NCBI GenBank assembly: GCA_900763175.1
Contig: CAAFJI010000004.1
Coordinates: 1 to 17,698, forward strand
From: Lachnospiraceae bacterium
GTDB taxonomy: Bacteria > Bacillota > Clostridia > Lachnospirales > Lachnospiraceae
Direction: 5' to 3'
DNA: 17,698 bases
Shown: positions 1-8,138 of the stretch, in pieces
How the letters are laid out: the number at the start of each line of letters is the position of its first letter
How positions within the stretch are numbered: the stretch's first letter is position 1
Position numbers and translations under genes: made by a program
Notes under the pieces: generated by a model
The model's database searches: none
Told to the model about the DNA's origin: nothing
Seen by the model: only the letters and a program-made list of their open reading frames with translations

Positions 1-126
1 AATGGGAGAAAGAACAGCATAACAGACAAAGAAACAGAAAAACAAAAACAGAAATTATGTAAAATGCCAGTTGGAAAAATCTATGAAATATCCAAATAAA
101 TGTGACACTAAACAAAGAAATTGGAC

Positions 127-155
127 TTGACCATGACTGGCAACAATCGTAAAAT
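127..155 (+). promoter_or_regulatory. Probable sigma-A promoter for the first catabolic operon
   Basis: A -35 box TTGACC (127-132) and a -10 box TAAAAT (150-155) are separated by exactly 17 bp. Each matches the vegetative consensus at 5 of 6 positions. Transcription would start near 162, giving an untranslated leader of about 86 nt before the gene at 248. This is the best promoter-like sequence I found in the window. The leader contains ATGTAC twice (187-192 and 199-204), of unknown meaning. Confidence 0.6.
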
Positions 156-247
156 TTTTGTAGAAGTAGTGGGTGATGAGATGATTATGTACGATTTAAT
201 GTACAGAAAATGGAAATAAAAATACAAAACAGAGAAGGAGAATCGAT

Positions 248-913
248 ATGAAATTAGGAATTGTTTATACCAGCACAACACCGGAACTTATTGAGTGCGT
301 GAATGAAGAAATCAGAAAAAATCTGGGGGATACACCGGAAATTTTAAATTATCAGGATCCATCTATCCTTGCTGAGGTAAGAGAGCATGGATATGTAACA
401 GCAGGAGCAGCAGCCCGCCTGGTGGGAATGTATATGCAGGCTGTTTCTGATGGCGCTGATGCTATTTTAAACTGCTGTTCATCTGTAGGAGAGGTTGCAG
501 ATGCTGCGCAGAATATTGGACACTACACCGGAATTCCAATCGTGCGTATTGATGAGGAAATGTGCCGTGAGGCAGCCCGCCTTGGAAAGAGAGTAGGCGT
601 ACTTGCAACACTTCCGACTACATTAGAGCCAACCAAGAACACTGTTTCCCGTGTGGCAAGAGAGATGAACCGCCATGTGGAGCTGGTAGACGGACTGGTA
701 GATGCATTCGGCGCAGATCAGGATAAATTCAAAGCTCTTCTTTGCGGAAAAGCAGAAGAAATCGCAGACAAGGTAGACGTAATCCTCCTTGCACAGGGCT
801 CCATGGCTTATGCAGAGAATGCAATCCATGAGAAAATCGGCAAACCTGTACTTTCCAGCCCACGCTTCGGAGCACAGGCACTTGCAGCAGCGTTGAAAGC
901 AAAGGGCTTATAA
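248..913 (+). CDS. Aspartate/glutamate racemase superfamily protein, single catalytic cysteine
   Basis: Cytoplasmic 221-residue protein of the Asp/Glu/hydantoin racemase superfamily (racemases, maleate isomerase, arylmalonate decarboxylase). It starts with the typical beta strand and loop (LGIVYTSTTPEL, residues 3-14). The first catalytic-cysteine loop is present as NCCSS with Cys76/Cys77; Cys77 fits the position of the CNT-type cysteine of Asp/Glu racemases. The second half has VGVLATLPTTLEPT (about 116-129). The place where a second cysteine (GCT or GCAG) is expected reads LAQGSM (181-186), so the second acid/base appears to be Gln183. A true two-base racemase is therefore unlikely; an isomerase, lyase or decarboxylase role is possible. 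AAGGAG lies 7 nt before the ATG. It is the first gene after the promoter at 127-155 and lies upstream of a GH127, an acid-sugar kinase and a BKACE, suggesting action on an acid intermediate. The substrate is unknown. Confidence 0.8.
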   Translation: MKLGIVYTSTTPELIECVNEEIRKNLGDTPEILNYQDPSILAEVREHGYVTAGAAARLVGMYMQAVSDGADAILNCCSSVGEVADAAQNIGHYTGIPIVRIDEEMCREAARLGKRVGVLATLPTTLEPTKNTVSRVAREMNRHVELVDGLVDAFGADQDKFKALLCGKAEEIADKVDVILLAQGSMAYAENAIHEKIGKPVLSSPRFGAQALAAALKAKGL

Positions 914-939
914 AAAACGAATTTTAAATGCGGTCAGTC

Positions 940-976
940 GCTATGAGAACTCCGCAGATGGAGCATAGCAGGTTTT
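940..976 (+). terminator. Weak terminator-like hairpin
   Basis: GCTATG (940-945) pairs with CATAGC (964-969) and CTCC (950-953) pairs with GGAG (960-963). A 4-nt bulge lies on the 5' side and the loop is 6 nt. AGG and then a short TTTT (973-976) follow. The U-tract is poor, so at best this is a partial terminator or a processing/stability hairpin between the first gene and the GH127 gene. Confidence 0.35.
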
Positions 977-1037
977 CGTATCGCACAGGGAATATCCCAG
1001 ACAGATGATACATTTAGATCATAGAAGGAGAAAAAGA

Positions 1038-2999
1038 ATGCTTACAGACACAACCAGATCCCCTTATGCGAAGGTTCATGCACTGGACGGAATGAAGGTA
1101 AAATGGACGGGAGGTCTTTGGAAAGAACGTTTTGACACCTGTGCCAGCAGCACAGTACCGCAGCTGAAGCATATGTTCGACAGCAAGGACATCAGCCACG
1201 TTGTGGAAAATTTTAAAATCTGCGCAGGAGATGCACAGGGGGATTTTGATGGAACTGTTTTTGGTGATGGAGATTTTTATAAATGGATGGAATCTGCAAT
1301 CTACACCGCATACCAGACAGACAACCAGGAATTAAAGGATGAGATTGAGGAATACATAGCACTTATCGGAAGAGCACAGCAGTCAGATGGTTATCTGTCT
1401 ACCAAGCAGATTATAGGTGAAAAAAACGGTAACGGAGTTTCCAGAATGGGAGACATCAATGACTTCGAGGTTTACAACTTTGGGCATATGTTTACCGCAG
1501 CCTGTGTACATAAGAGAATCACGGGAAAAGATAATTTCCTGAAAATAGCAGCAAGAACAGCCGACTATCTGGAGCATCTTTACGAAGAAGCAGAGCGTAC
1601 CGGAGAAGTTCAGACCGCCGTATGCCCGTCTCACTACATGGGACTTGTGGAAATGTATCGCACTACCAATGATCCTCGCTATCTGAAGCTGGCAAAACAG
1701 GCAGTTGCTCTTCGTGACAGCGTGAAGAACGGACTGGATGATAATCAGGATCGAACACCTTTAAAGGAGCATGACAAGATCATCGGTCATGCAGTACGTG
1801 CCAATTATCTTTACGCAGGTGTGGCAGATCTTTGCCTGGAAGAAAATGATTCCGACTACAAAGAAGTTTTGAATAAAGTATGGAGAAGCCTGGTTGATAA
1901 GAAGCTTTATATCACCGGTGGATGCGGAGCCTTATATAATGGTGCTTCCCCTTATGGAAATTTTTTCTCCCATCAGCTTGTACATCAGGCATACGGGTAT
2001 GAATACCAGCTGCCGAATATCACGGCATATAACGAAACCTGTGCATCTCTTGGCGGTGTTTTCTGGGCATACCGTATGTTCCAGCTGGAGCCGAAAGCAG
2101 AATATTTCGATATTCTGGAACGAATGATGCTGAACACCAACCTGGCAGCATTCAGCCTGGATGGAAAGAGATTTTTTTACGAAAATATGTTAAGAAGGGC
2201 AAAGAAGCTGGACTATGAGCTGATTTGGCCTCTTACCAGAAGCGAGTACATTCTCAGCTACTGCTGTCCTCCAAACCTGGCAAGAACAGTGGCAGAGTCC
2301 AGTGAGTATGCATATCTCACATCAGATAACAGCGTATGGACCGGTATGTACGGTGCCAGCGAAGCACAGGTGAAGCTGGAAAATGGCGGAGAATTTACTC
2401 TGGTTCAGGAGACAGCTTATCCTTTTGATGGGAAAATCCGTTTCACAGCAAAAGACATTAAGACAAATGCACCAGTACATTTAAGACTGCGTGTTCCTGG
2501 CTGGGCAGCCAGCGGTTCCATAAAAGGTGCAAATGCTGACAGAGAGCTTGGAAAACAGGATGCCGGAACTTATCTTGACATTCTGGTGGAGAACCTGGAG
2601 GGGCTGGATGTAAAGCTGAATCTGGATATGCAGGTACGTTATACCGTTGCCAACAATCTGGTTGAGGAAACCACAGGACAGGCTGCTATTGAGCGTGGAC
2701 CGCTTGTATATTGCTGCGAGAGCGTGGACGCACAGGCCGCTACATTGGATGATATTTATCTGGATCTGAATGCAGAATTCACTCCCGTAGAATATGAGAT
2801 CCAGGGCAGAAAGATGACCGCTCTGGAAGCCGAGGAATATGCCATTGACCGCTCAGAATTTGACAGAGAAGCCTTGTATCAGCCTTTGAAATATCACGGA
2901 ATGAGCAAGAAGCACCTGCGCCTGATCCCGTATTATGCATGGGACAATCGTGACTATGGAGAGATGCGTATCTGGTTCCCAATCGCATATACTGTGTGA
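1038..2999 (+). CDS. GH127-family glycosidase (beta-L-arabinofuranosidase-like), cytoplasmic
   Basis: Predicted 653-residue (alpha/alpha)6-barrel hydrolase of the GH127/DUF1680 group, which includes beta-L-arabinofuranosidases and an aceric acid hydrolase. The start at 1038 is preferred over an upstream in-frame ATG at 1005 because AGAAGGAG (1023-1030) sits 7 nt before it. AQQSDGYLSTKQ (113-124) is a family motif. The zinc/cysteine site is intact: Glu333 and Cys335 in NETCAS, and Cys409-Cys410 in SYCCPP. These correspond to Glu338, Cys340, Cys417 (nucleophile) and Cys418 of B. longum HypBA1. The HypBA1 acid/base Glu322 lies 16 residues before Glu338; the equivalent position here is Gln317 (VHQAYGYEY), so the acid/base differs or comes from elsewhere. 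There is no signal peptide, so the enzyme should act on imported oligosaccharides. The specificity (L-Araf or another furanose, including an acid sugar) cannot be read from the sequence. A kinase gene follows after about 80 nt. Confidence 0.85.
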   Translation: MLTDTTRSPYAKVHALDGMKVKWTGGLWKERFDTCASSTVPQLKHMFDSKDISHVVENFKICAGDAQGDFDGTVFGDGDFYKWMESAIYTAYQTDNQELKDEIEEYIALIGRAQQSDGYLSTKQIIGEKNGNGVSRMGDINDFEVYNFGHMFTAACVHKRITGKDNFLKIAARTADYLEHLYEEAERTGEVQTAVCPSHYMGLVEMYRTTNDPRYLKLAKQAVALRDSVKNGLDDNQDRTPLKEHDKIIGHAVRANYLYAGVADLCLEENDSDYKEVLNKVWRSLVDKKLYITGGCGALYNGASPYGNFFSHQLVHQAYGYEYQLPNITAYNETCASLGGVFWAYRMFQLEPKAEYFDILERMMLNTNLAAFSLDGKRFFYENMLRRAKKLDYELIWPLTRSEYILSYCCPPNLARTVAESSEYAYLTSDNSVWTGMYGASEAQVKLENGGEFTLVQETAYPFDGKIRFTAKDIKTNAPVHLRLRVPGWAASGSIKGANADRELGKQDAGTYLDILVENLEGLDVKLNLDMQVRYTVANNLVEETTGQAAIERGPLVYCCESVDAQAATLDDIYLDLNAEFTPVEYEIQGRKMTALEAEEYAIDRSEFDREALYQPLKYHGMSKKHLRLIPYYAWDNRDYGEMRIWFPIAYTV

Positions 3000-3078
3000 T
3001 GCAGCTATAGTTACCGATGCAGACACAGCTGCTCAGGCAAGCGTGGTTTTAGTGAGAAGAATGGAGATTTTTACAAAT

Positions 3079-4491
3079 ATGGAATACAAGATCATTCCTT
3101 TCCAGACCGTAGAAGAGAGAAGCAAAACAGATGCTGTAAAAGCAGAAGAGCTTCTTTCTCAGGCAATGGAAGGATTTCAAAAAAAACTGGTAGTTTTGGA
3201 TGATGACCCCACAGGGGTACAGACGGTCCATGATGTGTCCGTTTATACAGATTGGGAGGAAGCATCTATCAGCAGCGGATTTGAAGAAAAAGAATCCATG
3301 TTCTTTATCCTTACAAATTCCCGCAGCTTCTCCGCAGAGGAGACAACAAAGGCTCACCAGGACATTGCAGAAAGAGTGAAAAAGGTTGCCGGCGAAAAGA
3401 ATCAGGATTTCATGATTATTTCCCGTGGAGATTCCACTCTGCGAGGCCATTATCCCCTGGAAACGCAGATTCTGGCAGAGGGGCTGGGTAGTGTGGATGG
3501 CGAGATCATCTGCCCATTTTTCCCAGAGGGTGGACGCTACACAATGGACAACATCCATTATGTGAAGGAACAGGAAAACCTGGTGCCGGCCGGAATGACA
3601 GAGTTCGCAAAGGACAAAACCTTTGGCTACAAATCCTCTGACCTTACAGAATATGTAGAGGAAAAAACAGAGGGAAAATATAAAAAACAGGACTGCATTA
3701 CCATTTCCCTGGAGGAACTGAATGCACTGGATGTGCAGGGAATTAAAGAAAAATTGATGAAAGCTAAGGAGATGGCAAAGATTATTGTCAATGCAGTTTC
3801 CTACGCCGACCTGAAGGTTTTCTGTGCTGCGCTTGTACTTGCGATGAAAGACGGAAAGCGGTATATGGCAAGGACGGCAGCTGCATTTACCAAGGTAATG
3901 GGCCGTGTTTCCGACCAGCCTCTTCTGGGAAGGACCCAGCTGGAGGGTGAGACGAAAAATGGCGGAATTGTGCTTATCGGTTCCCATGTAAAGAAAACTA
4001 CAGATCAGCTAAACTTTCTGAAGAAACTGGATGGACAGGCTGATTTCATGGAATTTCAGGTAAATGCAGTTTTTGAAAAAAATGGTCTGGAAAAAGAAGT
4101 GGAGAGAACAGTAAAGGCGGCGGAAGAGAAAATCCTTTCCGGCAGAACAGTTGTGATTTATACCAGCAGACAGCTTCTGGCGCCGGAGAATATGACTCCG
4201 GAAGAGAAACTTCAGATTTCCGTGAAGATCAGCAACGCAGTGACAAGCATTATTGGGAAGCTCTCTGTGAAGCCGAAATTCATCATTGCAAAAGGCGGGA
4301 TTACTTCCTCTGACGTTGGAACCAAAGCACTTCAGGTGAAAAAAGCCCGTGTTATGGGACAGGTGAAAAAGGGAATCCCGGTATGGATGACTGGAAAAGA
4401 AAGTAAATTCCCAGGAATGCCATATATTATTTTCCCTGGAAATGTGGGAGAAGTGAGTACATTAAAAGAAATCGTGGAAGAATTAATCTAA
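3079..4491 (+). CDS. Four-carbon acid sugar kinase family protein (DUF1537)
   Basis: About 470 residues, the usual size for the DUF1537 family (OtnK, DtnK, LtnK and the 3-oxo-isoapionate kinase OiaK), which phosphorylates acid sugars such as tetronates with ATP. The N-terminal substrate domain shows VVLDDDPTGVQTVHD (38-52), ILTNSRSF (77-84) and ISRGDSTLRGHYPLETQ (114-130). The C-terminal nucleotide-binding domain shows IAKGGITSSDVG (about 400-413) and a late FPGNVG (about 452-457). The start is uncertain: ATG 3079 has GGAG 12 nt upstream (3063-3066), while ATG 3061 adds six residues but has no properly spaced ribosome binding site. The dehydrogenase, isomerase and aldolase or PdxA partners of known tetronate pathways are absent; the next gene is instead a BKACE. 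The substrate is unassigned. Assignment to the family is secure. Confidence 0.88.
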   Translation: MEYKIIPFQTVEERSKTDAVKAEELLSQAMEGFQKKLVVLDDDPTGVQTVHDVSVYTDWEEASISSGFEEKESMFFILTNSRSFSAEETTKAHQDIAERVKKVAGEKNQDFMIISRGDSTLRGHYPLETQILAEGLGSVDGEIICPFFPEGGRYTMDNIHYVKEQENLVPAGMTEFAKDKTFGYKSSDLTEYVEEKTEGKYKKQDCITISLEELNALDVQGIKEKLMKAKEMAKIIVNAVSYADLKVFCAALVLAMKDGKRYMARTAAAFTKVMGRVSDQPLLGRTQLEGETKNGGIVLIGSHVKKTTDQLNFLKKLDGQADFMEFQVNAVFEKNGLEKEVERTVKAAEEKILSGRTVVIYTSRQLLAPENMTPEEKLQISVKISNAVTSIIGKLSVKPKFIIAKGGITSSDVGTKALQVKKARVMGQVKKGIPVWMTGKESKFPGMPYIIFPGNVGEVSTLKEIVEELI

Positions 4492-4558
4492 CCAAATTAC
4501 GGATAAGCTTTGAATAATGTGGCCAGTTTGAAGGCTGCGACAACGGGAGGTAGCAAAA

Positions 4559-5359
4559 ATGAGAAAGGTAATTATTTCCCTGGCACCTGTACAGGCAGGA
4601 ACCAGTGTTGATGCAGTAAAACTTGCGGAAGATGTGGAAAAGAGCGTGAAACTTGGCGCAGCAATGTGCCATCTCCACTGCAGAAAACCAGACGGAAGCC
4701 TTACCCCTGATATTTCTTATATGTCAGAGTGCTTTGAGGAAATCCTGAAACGTACTGATGTAGTGGTACAGGCGTCTACAGGAGGTGTGTCCGATATGAA
4801 CATCCAGGAGCGCTGCAATCCTCTGGATTATCCGAAGGTAGAAAGTGCTTCCTTGAACGGTGGAACCACCAACCTTGGCGAAAGCGTATACATCAATTCC
4901 TTTGACGATATCCGTTACTGCGCAGAGGCAGTTTACAGAAGAGAGATCATTCCGGAGACAGAGGTTTTTGATATTGGAATGATCCACAACATGGAAATTG
5001 TAAGAAAAGAGCAGCCATTTGCAGATCCAATGCTGTTCAATCTGGTATTCGGACATAAAGGTGGTATGCAGCCTACACCGGAAATGCTGACAGCCTTCCG
5101 TTCCTTTGTACCAGGTGATGCACTTTGGGGAGTTACCCATTTCGGCCGTGACAACTGGACCTTTCTTGCAGCAGCCATTGCAATGGGAGCAACTGTTGTA
5201 CGTGTTGGATTTGAGGACAGCCATTATCTGGATGAAGGTGTGGATGCAGAGTATAACTGGCAGGTTGTAGAGAAGCTGGTAAACCTGATCCGTGCAATGG
5301 GCCTTGAGCCTGCAACGCCAGATGAAGCAAGAAAGATGCTGAATATGCACAAACGTTAA
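4559..5359 (+). CDS. BKACE-family beta-keto acid cleavage enzyme (DUF849)
   Basis: A 266-residue TIM-barrel enzyme of the BKACE family, whose type member is 3-keto-5-aminohexanoate cleavage enzyme (Kce). Family members catalyse zinc-dependent retro-Claisen-type exchange of a beta-keto acid with acetyl-CoA to give acetoacetate and a new acyl-CoA. The zinc ligands are visible: His38 and His40 in CHLHCRKPDG, and Glu219 in RVGFEDS, with Arg215 four residues earlier and Asp220 next to it, matching Kce Arg226/Glu230/Asp231 spacing. QASTGG (71-76) and SLNGGTTN (98-105) are further barrel-strand motifs. The N-terminal loop (LAPVQAGTS) is shorter than in many family members and, in an ungapped alignment recalled from memory, has Gly at the Kce Glu14 position that binds the substrate amine, so an amino substrate is unlikely. 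GGGAGG lies 8 nt before the ATG. It follows the acid-sugar kinase, suggesting a keto-acid-sugar substrate (inference). Confidence 0.88.
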   Translation: MRKVIISLAPVQAGTSVDAVKLAEDVEKSVKLGAAMCHLHCRKPDGSLTPDISYMSECFEEILKRTDVVVQASTGGVSDMNIQERCNPLDYPKVESASLNGGTTNLGESVYINSFDDIRYCAEAVYRREIIPETEVFDIGMIHNMEIVRKEQPFADPMLFNLVFGHKGGMQPTPEMLTAFRSFVPGDALWGVTHFGRDNWTFLAAAIAMGATVVRVGFEDSHYLDEGVDAEYNWQVVEKLVNLIRAMGLEPATPDEARKMLNMHKR

Positions 5360-5434
5360 AAACTGTTGGTATGAGCTGATTTGTCAGATTTTGTAGAATA
5401 TAGACAGTGAGTTGAAACAGACGAGGGAGTTACA

Positions 5435-8104
5435 ATGATTACAATTAAGAAAATATATATGGATTATGAAACCACGCCAGTTGGCGTATCCCATATGCCG
5501 CAGTTTAGCTGGGAGCTTGGAAGCGACAAGAAAAATGTAAAACAGAAATCCTATCAGCTTCAGATTGCGAAAGATGAGGCCTTCCAGGACTTGATCTTTG
5601 ACAGCGGAAAAGTAGAATCTGAGGAGTCTGCTCATGTTTATGTGCAGGGAGCCTCCCTGGAAAATGGAAAGCGCTATTTCGTGCGTGCAAAGGTATCTGA
5701 TGACCAGGATGAAAGCGAATGGAGCCAGACGGCCTCCTTTGTAACCGCACTTGCAGGAGAAAAAGGAGAGTGGGAGGAAGGGGCACCTGCATGGAAAGCA
5801 CCTTTCGTATCAGCAGAAACAGATGATTCTTATAAGAGCGTTTCTAAGGGAACCTATGTGAGAGGTACCTTTGAGATTAAAAAAGAGGTAAAAGAGGCCT
5901 ATGCGTTCACAACAGCACTTGGTTTATATCAGTTTTATCTTAATGGGGAAAAAGTAGGGGAAGATGAGATGACTCCTGGCTGGACTTCCTACAGGAGGCA
6001 TCTTCTTTATCAGACCTATGATATAACCAAATATTTGCAAAAAGGAATTAACGGCGCAGGTGCAATGCTGGCTCCAGGCTGGTATAAAGGTGTTATGGGA
6101 CTTACAAAAGCACGGAATAACTATGGTGATCAGACTGCATTTACCATGGAAATCCTGGTTCGCTATGCGGATGGGACTACAGAAACTATTTGCACAGATA
6201 AGTCCTGGAGAGGCTGTGATTCTCCTGTGGTTTTTTCAGAAATTTATGATGGAGAAACCTATGATGCAGCGTTGGAAATTCCGGACTGGTCCAAGGCAGG
6301 AACTCCTTCCGGAAACTGGAAACCGGTACAACTGGTATTTTTTGATACACAGGTAATGCGCGCACAGTATGGCGCCAAGGTTCACGTAATGGACCGTATT
6401 CCTGCAAAGCAGATTTTCCAGACACCTGCAGGCGATACAGTAATTGACTTTGCACAAAATATGGCAGGCCGCATTGAGGTAACTGCTTCCGGAAAACCGG
6501 GAGATGTAATCGAGCTTCACTGCTTTGAGGTTCTGGATAAAGACGGAAATGTTTATCTGGACAATCTTCGTGCGGCAAAGGCTACCATGAAATATACATT
6601 CGCAAGAGAAGAGACCGTTACCTGGCATCCTGCCTTTACCTATATGGGATTCCAGTATGCTCTCATCGTATCCTATCCAGGAGAGCCGAAGGTGGAGGAT
6701 TTTACTGCCTGCACCCTTCACTCTGATATGGCATCCAACGGAAAACTGGAATGTTCCAATCCGCTTCTTAACCAGCTCCATCACAACTTCCTGTGGGGCT
6801 TAAAGAGTAATTTCCTGGACGTTCCTACCGACTGCCCGCAGCGTGACGAAAGACTTGGATGGACTGGTGATGCGCAGATTTTCTGCCGCACTGCCACTTA
6901 CCTCATGAATACCTATACATTTTATAAAAAATGGCTTCGTGACCTGGAAGTAGATCAGACACCAGAGGGTGGTGTTCCTCATGTAATCCCCAATATCGAG
7001 GAAGGCCGTACAGACGGAAACTGGCTTCTCAGCCAGGGACCTCATTCTGCAGCGGCATGGGCGGATGCAGCTATTATCAATCCGTGGACTCTGTATCTTA
7101 TGTATGGAGATAAGGCAATTCTGGAAAGGCAGTATAAGAGCATGAAGGGATGGATTGATTTCATGCGTGCTCATGCGGTTGACTATATCTGGAATTATAA
7201 GCTTCAGTTTGGTGACTGGGTTGCCCTGGATGCAGAGGAAGGCAGCTACTTTGGTGCAACACCAAATGACCTGACCTGTACTGCATATTATGCATATTCT
7301 ACAGGACTTTTTGCAAAAATGGCAAAGGCTCTTGGGAAAGAAGAGGTGGCAGCTGAGTATGAGGCACTTTACCACAAGATCGTAAAGAAGTTCCAGGAAA
7401 CTTTCTTCGATGCAGAAGGAAATATGACAGCCCAGACGCAGACTGCACACATTGTAGCCCTGTATTTCCAGCTCACGCCAGAGAAATACATCAGGAAAAC
7501 AGTGGAAGGCCTGAAACATCTTCTGGATAAGGAAAACGGACATCTTGTTACCGGATTTGTGGGAACACCATATTTCTGCCATGCATTAAGTCAGAACCAT
7601 TGCCTGAAAGAGGCTTATGATCTGCTCCTGAAAGAGGATTTCCCATCCTGGCTGTATCAGGTGAAAAAAGGTGCTACTACAATTTGGGAGCATTGGGACG
7701 GAATGAAAGATGATGGATCCATGTGGAGTGCAGATATGAACTCCTTTAATCATTATGCTTATGGTGCCATCGGTGAGTGGATGTACCGTGCAATGGCCGG
7801 AATTGAGGCGGATCCGGAGCAGCCTGGATTCAAACACGCAGTACTTTATCCAAGGATTGGCGGCAATCTTAAGTATACAGAAGGAAATTATCATAGCGTT
7901 TACGGCAATGTTGGTGTAAAATGGGAGACAGATGGTAATCAGGTTACCTTAACCGTTGAGATTCCGGTAAATACAACTGCAGAGATCCGTCTGGATCAGG
8001 CAAAAGCTGTTAAGGAAAACGACGGACTCGTGTTTACGGCAGCGGAGGACTATATGTATGCAGAAGCCGGAAGCGGTACTTACAGGGTAGTATTCGAGCA
8101 ATAG
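5435..8104 (+). CDS. GH78 alpha-L-rhamnosidase, cytoplasmic
   Basis: An 889-residue inverting alpha-L-rhamnosidase that removes terminal L-rhamnose from pectin fragments or plant glycosides. N-terminal fibronectin-like and beta-sandwich domains (about 1-330, including a carbohydrate-binding-like section with NGEKVGEDEMTPGWTSY) are followed by the (alpha/alpha)6 catalytic domain and a C-terminal beta-sandwich (about 800-889). The hallmark motif DCPQRDERLGWTGDAQ starts at Asp466, with Glu472 as the probable general acid. The second motif IWEHWDG has Glu752 as the probable general base. The length matches full-size GH78 enzymes. There is no signal peptide, so the substrate must be imported. GAGGGAG ends about 5 nt before the ATG. 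It is the last gene of the first catabolic block and is followed by a structured intergenic region and the sensor kinase gene. Confidence 0.93.
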   Translation: MITIKKIYMDYETTPVGVSHMPQFSWELGSDKKNVKQKSYQLQIAKDEAFQDLIFDSGKVESEESAHVYVQGASLENGKRYFVRAKVSDDQDESEWSQTASFVTALAGEKGEWEEGAPAWKAPFVSAETDDSYKSVSKGTYVRGTFEIKKEVKEAYAFTTALGLYQFYLNGEKVGEDEMTPGWTSYRRHLLYQTYDITKYLQKGINGAGAMLAPGWYKGVMGLTKARNNYGDQTAFTMEILVRYADGTTETICTDKSWRGCDSPVVFSEIYDGETYDAALEIPDWSKAGTPSGNWKPVQLVFFDTQVMRAQYGAKVHVMDRIPAKQIFQTPAGDTVIDFAQNMAGRIEVTASGKPGDVIELHCFEVLDKDGNVYLDNLRAAKATMKYTFAREETVTWHPAFTYMGFQYALIVSYPGEPKVEDFTACTLHSDMASNGKLECSNPLLNQLHHNFLWGLKSNFLDVPTDCPQRDERLGWTGDAQIFCRTATYLMNTYTFYKKWLRDLEVDQTPEGGVPHVIPNIEEGRTDGNWLLSQGPHSAAAWADAAIINPWTLYLMYGDKAILERQYKSMKGWIDFMRAHAVDYIWNYKLQFGDWVALDAEEGSYFGATPNDLTCTAYYAYSTGLFAKMAKALGKEEVAAEYEALYHKIVKKFQETFFDAEGNMTAQTQTAHIVALYFQLTPEKYIRKTVEGLKHLLDKENGHLVTGFVGTPYFCHALSQNHCLKEAYDLLLKEDFPSWLYQVKKGATTIWEHWDGMKDDGSMWSADMNSFNHYAYGAIGEWMYRAMAGIEADPEQPGFKHAVLYPRIGGNLKYTEGNYHSVYGNVGVKWETDGNQVTLTVEIPVNTTAEIRLDQAKAVKENDGLVFTAAEDYMYAEAGSGTYRVVFEQ

Positions 8105-8138
8105 TGGAAGTAAACAAAGTGCAGATTGCGGGAATGAT

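Noticed and set aside
65..142. TGCCAG (65-70) and CTGGCA (137-142) as an operator pair
   Set aside because: Only 6 bp each and 66 nt apart, with no further symmetry; not distinguishable from chance.
3049..3987. Antisense open frame (312 codons) opposite the DUF1537 kinase gene
   Set aside because: The sense strand encodes a clear kinase with conserved motifs. The antisense product is Cys/His/Phe-rich with no family features.
6060..6356. 98-codon + strand frame inside the GH78 gene
   Set aside because: It is out of frame with a continuous, motif-supported GH78 coding sequence and has no independent ribosome binding site.
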